Position numbers and translations under genes: made by a program. A model generated the notes under the pieces. The model had not been told where the DNA came from and ran no database searches. It worked only from the letters and a program-made list of their open reading frames with translations. Positions 8,649-15,378 of a stretch of DNA of 32,437 nucleotides are shown in pieces. Numbering within the stretch: the stretch's first letter is position 1; every line of letters starts with the position of its first letter. The stretch is from Lachnospiraceae bacterium (GTDB taxonomy: Bacteria > Bacillota > Clostridia > Lachnospirales > Lachnospiraceae), in assembly GCA_017449485.1 (NCBI GenBank), contig JAFTFP010000059.1, positions 1-32,437 of the forward strand. Reading direction: 5' to 3'.

Positions 8649-10052
8649 TCAGGCTCTATGCCCGCCGATCTGCTGATTCCGCTCCAGCGTCGTCGCGCCT
8701 TCCAGCAGATTGATTCCCTTGAATACCGCGTTCGGACCGTATTTTCTGCGTACCTCCAGCATGACCTGCATAAGCCGCCGATCCCGCTCCCGCGCGTCAT
8801 AATCCGTAAACAGATCCAGCTGGTAAATCCCCATGTCCTGGGAGACATCTCCGGCGCAGACCCCGAGCTTGCGGAACAGCAGCCGGTGATCGGTCCGCGC
8901 ATCAAACTGTTTTACCAGCGAAGCCTCGATCTCCGGGAGACTTGCCGTGAAGGTATGATAGCGGACGACACCACCGGTATGCTTCGGATGAAGCCGGCCA
9001 TAGAAATCCAGTGTCACGGGTCCTTCGTAGTTCGGACAGACCTCCAGACTCTTGTGATCGTAGGATACCCACCAGGAACAGCTTCTCGTCACCAGGTTTT
9101 TCGCAAACAGATCACTGCAGAGCACCTCGATCATTTCCCGGAAGACCAGGCGCGCCTCCGGATACGGGTAGGGCCGGGGCAGAACCTGGCCGTTCGACAG
9201 ACTGTGCCCGGTGCTCCGGTAATTCTTGATGTCCTGCATCGTAACCGGCTCAATGCCCCAGGCGTGATCGATCAGAATCTCCCCGTCGATGCCGAAGGTC
9301 TTATAGAAGTATTCCTCATCCCACTGGGACCGCTGCGCAATATCTCCCATGGTGAACATACTGGACCGGTAGAGTCTGCGCGCCTTTCCGGGGCCGATCT
9401 GCCAGAAATCCGTCAGCGGCCGGTGCTCCCACAACAAAAACTTGTAGGAATCCTCATTGAGCTCCGCGATCCGCACGCCATCCCGGTCGGCCGGCGACTT
9501 CTTGGCCACAATATCCATGGCGACCTTCGCCAGGTAAAGATTGGTCCCGATGCCGACCGTCGCCGTGATGCCCGTCGTCCGGAGCACATCGCGGATCATG
9601 GTCATCGCCATGACATGCGCCGGATGTGTGCCGGTCTGCTCCGCCTGCTTCTGATACAGATGCAGGTAGGGCGTGCAGTCGACAAAGCACTCGTCAATCG
9701 AGTAGACATGAATGTCCTCCGCCGCGGCATAACGCAGATAAATCCCGTAAATCTGCGCTGAAATCCGCTCATACTCCGCCATTCTCGGCACGGCAATGAT
9801 ATAGCGGACCTGCGTGTGATGCATGATTTCGTATTCACGGATCCGCTGCTTCGCCTCAAAAAGCCGCGGCCTTGAGGGCACGCCGATCGCCTTCAGGGAA
9901 GGCGACACCGCCAGACAGATCGTCTGATCAGAGCGGGAAGGATCCGCCACCAGCAGGTTGGTCCGCAGGGGATCGAGACCGCGGTAAACACATTCGACAG
10001 AAGCATAGTAGGATTTCAGGTCAATACAGATATAAGTTCGCTCCTCTTCCAT
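8649..10052 (-). CDS. Y-family translesion DNA polymerase (UmuC/DinB/UvrX-like)
   Basis: Error-prone lesion-bypass polymerase of 467 aa. The start is the ATG at 10052 (MEEERTYICIDLKSYYASVE), with GGAGG upstream; the longer frame to 10205 crosses the promoter and the IS end. Catalytic carboxylates are visible at D11 (CIDLKSYYASVE) and D120-E121 (YSIDECF). The palm and fingers occupy about residues 1-190, the thumb HhH region (FWQIGPGKARRL) follows, and a little-finger domain begins near 265 with GHSLSNGQVLPRPY. The sequence RLFEAKQRI and the insertion before YSIDE look closer to Firmicute UvrX/YqjW/UmuC-like proteins than to compact DinB. The C-terminus lacks a clear beta-clamp motif, although QLDLF (about 413-417) could be one. 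It is SOS-controlled through a LexA-like box and followed by the SRAP gene. Confidence 0.93.
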   Translation of the reverse strand: MEEERTYICIDLKSYYASVECVYRGLDPLRTNLLVADPSRSDQTICLAVSPSLKAIGVPSRPRLFEAKQRIREYEIMHHTQVRYIIAVPRMAEYERISAQIYGIYLRYAAAEDIHVYSIDECFVDCTPYLHLYQKQAEQTGTHPAHVMAMTMIRDVLRTTGITATVGIGTNLYLAKVAMDIVAKKSPADRDGVRIAELNEDSYKFLLWEHRPLTDFWQIGPGKARRLYRSSMFTMGDIAQRSQWDEEYFYKTFGIDGEILIDHAWGIEPVTMQDIKNYRSTGHSLSNGQVLPRPYPYPEARLVFREMIEVLCSDLFAKNLVTRSCSWWVSYDHKSLEVCPNYEGPVTLDFYGRLHPKHTGGVVRYHTFTASLPEIEASLVKQFDARTDHRLLFRKLGVCAGDVSQDMGIYQLDLFTDYDARERDRRLMQVMLEVRRKYGPNAVFKGINLLEGATTLERNQQIGGHRA

Positions 10053-10076
10053 ATGCTGCTGCGCCTCCACGAGACC

Positions 10077-10105
10077 AGAATACCAAACATATGTTCGGTT
10101 TTCAA
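10077..10105 (-). promoter_or_regulatory. SOS promoter of the polymerase-SRAP operon
   Basis: On the minus strand, TTGAAA (-35, plus coordinates 10100-10105) and TATTCT (-10, 10077-10082) are separated by exactly 17 bp. The spacer contains the LexA box at 10084-10097. The promoter ends 15 bp short of the left target duplication of the IS30 element, so it appears intact. Confidence 0.72.
10084..10097 (-). promoter_or_regulatory. LexA (DinR) operator, Gram-positive SOS box
   Basis: The minus strand reads CGAACATATGTTTG, matching the Bacillus/Clostridium SOS consensus CGAAC-N4-GTTCG at all but one of the ten fixed positions. It lies between the -35 and -10 elements, where LexA binding would block RNA polymerase, and the downstream genes are DNA-damage functions. 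Confidence 0.8.
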
Positions 10106-10120
10106 GAGAAAGTTCAGCCG

Positions 10121-10133
10121 GGTTTTCAGTAAA
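10121..10133. repeat. Target-site duplication, left copy (13 bp)
   Basis: GGTTTTCAGTAAA immediately precedes the left inverted repeat of the IS30 element. An identical 13-mer follows the right end at 12091-12103. Confidence 0.88.
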
Positions 10134-10160
10134 ACTTGAATGCTGAACTAACTTCCGCAT
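10134..10160 (+). repeat. IS30 left terminal inverted repeat (IRL)
   Basis: Starts ACTTGAATGCTGAAC and ends TTCCGCAT. It matches the reverse complement of 12064-12090 at 24 of 27 positions, with differences at positions 7, 15 and 19. Confidence 0.9.
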
Positions 10161-10182
10161 TGCAGAAGTAAATTCCACAGTA

Positions 10183-10201
10183 GCTGAAATTACCTCCGCA
10201 T
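10183..10201 (+). repeat. Subterminal second copy of the IS end motif
   Basis: GCTGAAATTACCTCCGCAT repeats the inner part of IRL (GCTGAACTAACTTCCGCAT at 10142-10160) in direct orientation, 41 bp further in. It may be an extra transposase-binding site present only at the left end. Confidence 0.6.
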
Positions 10202-10345
10202 ACATCGAGTCTTTTATGATTGCACGGTCTCAGGCGATATTCCTAGATTCTCCTGAGCCAACAATCCAATGACAACCAAGAAGTCAGCCACCGCGTCAGC
10301 GGCTTGGCCTTGACCGACGGCTTCTGCGTGGTATGATCGGCAGTC

Positions 10346-10388
10346 CGACGGGAATTCCTGATGTACCGATATCCCTGAGTTCCCGTCG
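10346..10388. repeat. Hairpin in the IS30 leader
   Basis: CGACGGGAA (10346-10354) pairs perfectly with TTCCCGTCG (10380-10388), and the pairing extends inwards by three more positions with one mismatch. It lies in the untranslated leader about 150 bp before the transposase start. It could limit readthrough transcription into the transposase gene, as known for other IS leaders, but no U-tract follows. Confidence 0.5.
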
Positions 10389-10536
10389 CCAGAATAGAGC
10401 ACCCACGCTGATGCCGGCTGTCAAGGCTGGCGGATACGAATAGCCTTGTTTCTGTTTGTAATACCACGTAGACTCCGCTTCTCTATTGTATACTGTACTG
10501 GTTACTGATTGCCTGGCCTGTGCAGAAAGAGGAGCT

Positions 10537-11853
10537 ATGAACAAAGAAAAAGGTAATCAGAAACACCTGACCTTGTCAGATCGAATCAACATTGAAAAAG
10601 GCCTTATCAATAACGATTCCTTCGCCGAAATCGGACGGAGCATACGGAAAGATCCGACAGCTGTTTCAAAGGAGGTCCGCCGTAATGCTCAGATCAAGGA
10701 GTATAAGGGCTTTGGAAACATTCCCTGTGAAGCGAACCGGGATATACACAACCGCTGCGTGATCATGCATGTCTGCGGCGACCGGGAGTGCCTCCAGACG
10801 TGCCGTACATGTCGGAAGTTCCGCTGCAGTGATATCTGCAAGGCATACCGGCCGCAGCAATGCGCAAAACTTTTGAAAGCACCTTACGTATGCAATGGCT
10901 GTGGAAAAAGAGTTAACTGTATGATGGAAAAGCGGATCTATTCTTCCAAGTATGCAGAAGATCGCTACCGGGATCTGTTGGTGTCAACACGTGAAGGAAT
11001 CAATCAGACTCCTGAAAGCATACAGCGGATGAATGATATCCTGACATCGCTTATAAAACAGGGCCAATCGCTTGCGCATATTTATGCTACGCATGCGGGT
11101 GAGCTGAAATGTTCCCGCAGAACGATGTATACGTATATTGATGCAGGCGTTTTTGATGTTCGCAACATCGATCTGAGGCGAAAGGTGAAGTATAAGAAGC
11201 GCAAGAAACCGACAGAGACAGGAGCTAAGGACCGAAAATACCGGGTCGGACACAACTACGAAGACTTCCGCCTCTTTGTCGAGAAGCATCCGGATGCCAG
11301 CATCGTTGAAATGGACTGTGTCGAAGGAAAAAAGAATGGGAAAAAGGTACTCCTGACATTTACATTCCGCCGGACTGCGCTCATGCTGATCTTTCTTCTG
11401 GAGGCTCAGACAAAGGAGGAAGTGCACAGAGTCGTTGACTGGCTGGAAGAGAAGCTGGGTACAGAGGTTTTCAGGAAACTCTTTGAAGTGATCCTAACGG
11501 ATGGCGGCGGAGAATTTTCGGGTCGTGAATACCTGGAGGCCTCATCTGTAAAAGACCGGCGGACGACTGTTTTTTACTGTGACCCGTATTCCTTCTGGCA
11601 GAAAGGCTCCTGTGAAAAGAATCATGAGTACATCCGGTATGTCCGCAAAAAGGGAGAGACCTTTGACGACCTGACGCAAGAAAAGACGAATCTTCTTGCG
11701 AATCACATAAATAGTACAAAAAGAGACAGCCTGAACGGCCTCAGCCCATTCAAACTGTCTCAGCTGCTTCTGGACGAAAAGCTTCTCACCGTCATGAACT
11801 ATCATGAGATCAAGCCGGACGAAGTAAAACTTACGCCAGAATTATTGAAATAA
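10537..11853 (+). CDS. IS30-family transposase with cysteine-rich insertion
   Basis: A 438-aa DDE transposase that mobilises the surrounding element. The ATG at 10537 follows an AGAGGAG ribosome site; the open frame extends to a TTG at 10486 but without support. The N-terminus is the IS30-type HTH (HLTLSDRINIEKGL...FAEIGRSIRKDPTAVSKEVRRN, residues 10-50). The catalytic core contains D260 (VEMDCVEG), D322 (ILTDGGGEF) and E360 (WQKGSCEKNHEYIR). Between HTH and core, residues 64-128 hold about a dozen cysteines, including CRTCRKFRC, CNGC and C-x5-C, which looks like a zinc-binding module absent from classical IS30. A basic stretch (KYKKRKK, about 218-224) follows. There is no frameshift or internal stop, so the element is probably functional. 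Confidence 0.94.
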   Translation: MNKEKGNQKHLTLSDRINIEKGLINNDSFAEIGRSIRKDPTAVSKEVRRNAQIKEYKGFGNIPCEANRDIHNRCVIMHVCGDRECLQTCRTCRKFRCSDICKAYRPQQCAKLLKAPYVCNGCGKRVNCMMEKRIYSSKYAEDRYRDLLVSTREGINQTPESIQRMNDILTSLIKQGQSLAHIYATHAGELKCSRRTMYTYIDAGVFDVRNIDLRRKVKYKKRKKPTETGAKDRKYRVGHNYEDFRLFVEKHPDASIVEMDCVEGKKNGKKVLLTFTFRRTALMLIFLLEAQTKEEVHRVVDWLEEKLGTEVFRKLFEVILTDGGGEFSGREYLEASSVKDRRTTVFYCDPYSFWQKGSCEKNHEYIRYVRKKGETFDDLTQEKTNLLANHINSTKRDSLNGLSPFKLSQLLLDEKLLTVMNYHEIKPDEVKLTPELLK

Positions 11854-12063
11854 AACCGTATGCGCACAGGCAGGCTTTCACATAAACATGCAAAGGTAAA
11901 ATCCGGCATGTGGAAGTCAGTCTCGCACACTGTTTCCAGATGCCCCTTGGGTATGCCCGAAAACATGAAAACTGCCCCTGGCAGAGATGATTATAGTATA
12001 AAAACAGCCTTTAATGAAGGAAAAAAGCAGAAGTTAATACCGCACAGTACAAGGATTGTCCCT

Positions 12064-12090
12064 ATGCGGAAATTACTTCAGCAATCAAGT
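12064..12090 (-). repeat. IS30 right terminal inverted repeat (IRR)
   Basis: Its reverse complement begins ACTTGATTGCTGAAG and pairs with IRL at 24 of 27 positions. The right target duplication starts at the next base. Confidence 0.9.
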
Positions 12091-12103
12091 GGTTTTCAGT
12101 AAA
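12091..12103. repeat. Target-site duplication, right copy (13 bp)
   Basis: GGTTTTCAGTAAA is identical to 10121-10133. With the next two bases (CC) it forms a small inverted repeat, GGTTT-TCAGT-AAACC, which is the reconstructed target. Confidence 0.88.
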
Positions 12104-12122
12104 CCGTGCCGCGGTGTATACT
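12093..12122 (+). promoter_or_regulatory. Candidate promoter for the metallophosphoesterase gene
   Basis: TTTTCA (12093-12098, -35-like) and TATACT (12117-12122, -10) are 18 bp apart. The -35-like element lies inside the right target duplication, so the IS insertion would have preserved this promoter by duplicating its upstream part. Confidence 0.4.
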
Positions 12123-12218
12123 GGTTCTCGTAAAAAGAGATCCGGCAAAATATGAAAAACCTGCAGGTGAAGGCCTCCCGGGTTTTCCGGATGACGAAAG
12201 GTTGACTGGGGAAAGAAA

Positions 12219-12965
12219 ATGAGTCTGTACGCAATCGGCGATCTGCATCTGCATTTTCAGTCTGTGCTGAAGGCGCCGGGACAGCTGCACGGCCGGGTGT
12301 GGAAGCATCACGAAGAGAAATTCCGCACAAACTGCGGAAAAATGCTGACAGAGCAGGACACGTTGGTGCTCGTGAGCGATCACAGCTGGGGAAAGAACCT
12401 TGCGGAATGTGAGCAGGATCTGCAGTACATCTGCGACCTGCCGGGCCGGAAGATCCTGACCCGGGGCAATCACGACATGTTCTGGGACGCGAAAAAGACA
12501 GCGCAGCTGAACGAACTCTATCAGCCCCGGCTGACCTTCCTGCAGGACAGCTATGAGACCTATCAGGACTATGCGCTGGTCGGAACAAAGGGCTTTACCT
12601 TCGAAGGTCCCTTTTATCTGGACGGCCGCAGACGGATCATCGGCTGGGATGAGGAGGCGGAGCAGCACGCGAAAAAGCTTGTGGAGAGAGAACTGGTGCG
12701 GCTCCGCCGGTCCTTTGAGCTGGCAAAAGCCGGCGGATATCGCAGATACATCCTGTTTCTGCACTATCCGCCCACAAATATTCTGGAAGAACGCAGCGGC
12801 TTCACGGATCTGGCCGAGGAATACGGCGCGGAGCAGGTGATTTACGCCCACTGCCACGGAGAAAGCCGCTTCTATGACAGCATCCACGGCGAGTACCGCG
12901 GCAGGACCTACCGCCTGGTCTCCGGCGACTTCCTGAAGTGGAAACCGCTCAGAATACTGGATTAA
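12219..12965 (+). CDS. Metallophosphoesterase (calcineurin-like)
   Basis: A 248-aa dinuclear metal phosphoesterase, cytoplasmic, of unknown substrate. Family motifs are in order: GDLHLH (residues 7-12, D-x-H), LVSDHSWG (about 51-58, at the place of the usual GDxxW), RGNHD (about 82-86), LHYPP (about 185-189) and YAHCHG (about 209-214). Replacement of the first Gly of GD by Ser is unusual, but the metal-binding Asp is retained. The layout matches the clostridial single-domain metallophosphoesterase group that carries DISW before GNHD. GGGGAAAG precedes the ATG at 12219. The gene lies between the IS30 element and an aldolase gene 50 bp downstream, so it may be the first gene of the following plus-strand run. 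Confidence 0.86.
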   Translation: MSLYAIGDLHLHFQSVLKAPGQLHGRVWKHHEEKFRTNCGKMLTEQDTLVLVSDHSWGKNLAECEQDLQYICDLPGRKILTRGNHDMFWDAKKTAQLNELYQPRLTFLQDSYETYQDYALVGTKGFTFEGPFYLDGRRRIIGWDEEAEQHAKKLVERELVRLRRSFELAKAGGYRRYILFLHYPPTNILEERSGFTDLAEEYGAEQVIYAHCHGESRFYDSIHGEYRGRTYRLVSGDFLKWKPLRILD

Positions 12966-13015
12966 CCCATATTGGACATATTAAACTTGCCGTCAGGAAA
13001 GAGAGGAAGCAGAGT

Positions 13016-13921
13016 ATGATGACCTACAGGGAAAAGAGAGAGTTGTTTGCAGATCGGATCTATCCGGCGACCATCACACCCTTTACAGAAGACAATAAAG
13101 TCAATCGCCGCGCCATGAAGCAGCTCATGGAGCGAAACTGCCGTGAAGGCGCAAGAGGCCTGTTCATCGGCGGGAGCTCTGCAGAGTGTTTTCTCTTAAG
13201 CCACGAGGAGCGGATCGCACTTTTTGAGACAGCGGCCGAGATGAAGGGGAAGGCGACCTTGATTGCACATGTGGGCGCGTTTGCCACGCAGGAAGCGATT
13301 GAATATGCCCGCGCCGCGAAGGAGCTGGGCTTTGATGCAGTCTCCGCAACCCCGCCGTTTTACTACGGCTTTAATTCTGCGGCCATCAACCGCTACTACT
13401 ATGACATTTACGAGGCGGTGGGACTGCCGATCTTCATCTACAACTTCCCCGGAAACACGGGGAAGGAATTCGACCTTGCTGACCCCTGTTACAGAGAGCT
13501 CTTCTGCAGCGAGGCAATTATCGGTGTCAAACATACGAATCAGGTGGTATATCAGCTGGAGCGGATCAAAAATCTGAATCCGGAGCTGATTATGCTCAAC
13601 GGTTACGATGAGACCATGATTGCGGCCCTTTCACTGGGCGCGGACGGCGCGGTCGGCTCTACCTTCAACTTCATGTATCCGCATTTTGACAAAATCTGGC
13701 ACGCCTTTAAGGCCGGTGACCTGGAGCAGGCAAGAACGCTGCAGATCAAGGCCAACAACATCATGAATGTCTGCGTAAATGTGGGGCTTTTCCCCGCCAT
13801 TAAATACATTCTGGGCCAGCAGGGAATCGACGCGGGACTGCCCAGAAAACCCTTCCTGCCGCTGAGTGAGGCACAGAAAAAGCAGGTTGATGCCGTTCTG
13901 GCTGAAAACCTGGAAGGTTGA
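13016..13921 (+). CDS. DapA/NanA-family class I aldolase (dihydrodipicolinate synthase superfamily)
   Basis: A 301-aa TIM-barrel enzyme that would form a Schiff base with a 2-oxo acid such as pyruvate and make or break a C-C bond. The start ATG at 13016 follows GAGAGGAAG; the open frame back to 12938 overlaps the previous gene and lacks a ribosome site. Motifs are GGSSAE (52-57, at the place of GGTTGE/GGSTGE), the catalytic Tyr142 in IYNFPGNTG and the Schiff-base Lys172 in GVKHTN. The C-terminal VGLFPAIKYIL resembles N-acetylneuraminate and keto-deoxy-acid lyases more than lysine-pathway DapA. Neighbouring permeases, RraA, BKACE and dehydrogenase genes favour a catabolic lyase for a 2-keto-3-deoxy or related sugar acid over lysine biosynthesis. 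The exact substrate cannot be read from sequence. Confidence 0.88.
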   Translation: MMTYREKRELFADRIYPATITPFTEDNKVNRRAMKQLMERNCREGARGLFIGGSSAECFLLSHEERIALFETAAEMKGKATLIAHVGAFATQEAIEYARAAKELGFDAVSATPPFYYGFNSAAINRYYYDIYEAVGLPIFIYNFPGNTGKEFDLADPCYRELFCSEAIIGVKHTNQVVYQLERIKNLNPELIMLNGYDETMIAALSLGADGAVGSTFNFMYPHFDKIWHAFKAGDLEQARTLQIKANNIMNVCVNVGLFPAIKYILGQQGIDAGLPRKPFLPLSEAQKKQVDAVLAENLEG

Positions 13922-13948
13922 AAAGAATAAAAACCGAGAGGAACAAGC

Positions 13949-14869
13949 ATGCTGATCCTGTCTAAAATCGCACCGGTACTTCTTGTACTGCTGTTCGGAT
14001 ATTTTCTGAGAAAGAAGGAGCTTCTGTCGCGGGAAGGCAGCCAGGCCATGAAAAACCTGGTTACCACCTTCATGCTTCCCGTTGTCCTGTTTCATGCGCT
14101 GGCCACTGTGCATTATACCGGGAAAACCGTATTGATTATCCTCGCCCTGATGGCCTGTGAGCTGATTGCCTTCGGAATCGGATTCGCCCTGCGCAGCAGA
14201 ATGGGCCGGTTCGGCCGTCTTCTGCCGTTCTTTCTGGCAAGCTTTGAAGGCGGAATGATCGGGTACCCGCTCTATGGAATCCTCTGCGGCGAGGATCAGC
14301 TCGGCAATATAGCGACCATCGACATTGCCAATACAATCTTTACCTTCACGTTGTTTCTGGCCCTGCTGATGGCAACCATCAGCGGAACCTTTACAGCGCA
14401 GGCAATGGTGTCCAACATCACACATTCGACGGTATTCTGGGGCGTCTTTCTGGGAATCCTGCTGGGAGCCACCGGCCTGATGGAGCGCTTCCTTGCGACG
14501 GGGGCAGGGTCAATCTACCTGTCAGTCAAGGACATGATCACCTCCCCGGTGTCCTGCATCATCATCCTGGTGGTCGGCTACGACCTGCAGCTGGACCGGC
14601 AGATGCTGAAAGAATGTGTCAAACCGGTGCTGCTCCGGATGGCAGTCATGACGCTGCTGATGATTGCACTGCTCACCATCATGCAGCAGACCTTCTCTCA
14701 GCGCGAGATGCGGATGGCACTGATGCTGTATCTGTTCATGCCGCCCACCTACGTTGTCTCAGCGTATGCCAGGGAGCAGGATGACGCCGCTTTCGTCTCC
14801 ACATCCACCTCGCTTTACACACTGGTCTCCATTGTCGTTTTTTTTATCCTGAATATTGTATTTGTGTGA
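13949..14869 (+). CDS. AEC-family permease (auxin efflux carrier/malate permease type)
   Basis: A 306-aa integral membrane protein with about ten hydrophobic segments split into two halves around a central polar loop. It shows typical AEC features: an N-terminal LLVLLFGYFLRKKELLS, then TTFMLPVVLFHAL, and in the second half SPVSCIIILVVGYDL and YLFMPPTYVVSAYA. Bacterial members move organic acids such as malate or malonate. GAGAGGAAC lies just before the ATG at 13949, and the gene starts 27 bp after the aldolase, so they form an operon. It is probably the import or export route for the organic acid handled by the neighbouring enzymes. Confidence 0.88.
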   Translation: MLILSKIAPVLLVLLFGYFLRKKELLSREGSQAMKNLVTTFMLPVVLFHALATVHYTGKTVLIILALMACELIAFGIGFALRSRMGRFGRLLPFFLASFEGGMIGYPLYGILCGEDQLGNIATIDIANTIFTFTLFLALLMATISGTFTAQAMVSNITHSTVFWGVFLGILLGATGLMERFLATGAGSIYLSVKDMITSPVSCIIILVVGYDLQLDRQMLKECVKPVLLRMAVMTLLMIALLTIMQQTFSQREMRMALMLYLFMPPTYVVSAYAREQDDAAFVSTSTSLYTLVSIVVFFILNIVFV

Positions 14870-14908
14870 TAACAGGAAAGTCTTGCTGCGCAGAATGCGC
14901 ACAGGAAA

Positions 14909-15288
14909 TCAAGTCATATCAAGTTCCCGGCACAGCCGGTTCCAGCGGTCAAGGACGTCCGGCGGAACCTCCTGCGCCGGGTCTTTGAGTCTGTTGTGAA
15001 GCTGATCGGCATCTTTCAGAATTCAAGATTCTGCAGAACTGTCCGGGCATAGTCTGCGCCTTGATGTGCGTGATCCTCATAACTGTCCTGAATATAGGCA
15101 TAGACATCATGCAGAAGACCTGCCATGGCGGCAAGCTCTGCATCTTCGCCGCGCCTTTTTGCCAGCATGACAGCAGCCAGCGCAACCCCGTGAAGATGGG
15201 CAATTCGGACAGCGCGTTTTTCCGGGTCCGGAACAGATTGATTTAATATTTGGTGAATGGTTGTCTGAAGTATTATAATACGGCTCAT
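14909..15288 (-). pseudogene. Decayed HD-domain phosphohydrolase gene (internal deletion, frameshift)
   Basis: The minus strand encodes the front half of an HD-superfamily hydrolase, from ATG 15288 (MSRIIILQTTIHQILNQS) through HLHGVALAAVMLAKRRG, the HD pair in AGLLHDVYAY and DHAHQGADYARTVL, then stops at 15016. One frame over, the sequence from 15019 to the TGA at 14909 encodes LKDADQLHNRL followed by a helical tail (VLDRWNRLCREL). LKDAD-x-L is the typical C-terminal motif of this HD subfamily. The middle section, with the expected Ile-rich helix and HSDKD-like motif, is missing. The simplest reading is an internal deletion of several dozen codons that also shifted the frame. AAGAGG precedes the start. 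It lies against the direction of the surrounding permease genes. Confidence 0.72.
15250..15279 (+). promoter_or_regulatory. Candidate promoter upstream of the anion permease
   Basis: A perfect TATAAT (15274-15279) has a poor -35 (TTGGTG, 15250-15255) 18 bp upstream. It would give a leader of about 90 nt before the ATG at 15379. It lies inside the 5' end region of the oppositely oriented HD pseudogene. Confidence 0.4.
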
Positions 15289-15378
15289 CTGACAGATACC
15301 TCTTAAGAAAGATTGTATGCGAATCCGCCGGAAAGGCAAGTGCACAATCGAATGACAGATGCAGGGAGCTTTTACATC

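Larger units (their letters stand above)
10134..12090 (+). mobile_element. Complete IS30-family insertion sequence, 1,957 bp
   Basis: The element is bounded by imperfect 27-bp terminal inverted repeats (24 of 27 identical) and by 13-bp direct repeats of the target. It carries one intact transposase gene (10537-11853). A leader of about 400 bp (10134-10536) contains a second copy of the end motif and a long hairpin; the 237-bp tail (11854-12090) has small inverted repeats near the right end but no second gene. The outer boundaries are exact because repeat and duplication abut on both sides. It is large for IS30, whose members are usually nearer 1.0-1.7 kb; the excess lies in the leader and in the cysteine-rich part of the transposase. 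It separates the SOS polymerase operon from the metallophosphoesterase gene. Confidence 0.92.

Noticed and set aside
8418..9761. A 447-codon plus-strand frame opposite the polymerase and SRAP genes
   Set aside because: It crosses two real genes and their gap, and its translation is low-complexity Arg/Pro/His-rich.
10053..10205. N-terminal extension of the polymerase
   Set aside because: It would translate through the SOS promoter, the target duplication and the IS end; the ATG at 10052 begins the conserved domain.
10214..10544. Several short minus-strand frames in the IS30 leader
   Set aside because: They overlap one another, lack ribosome sites and fall in the untranslated leader of the element.
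13016..13921. Lysine-pathway DapA
   Set aside because: GGSSAE, GVKHTN and the catabolic neighbourhood fit a keto-acid lyase better than dihydrodipicolinate synthase.
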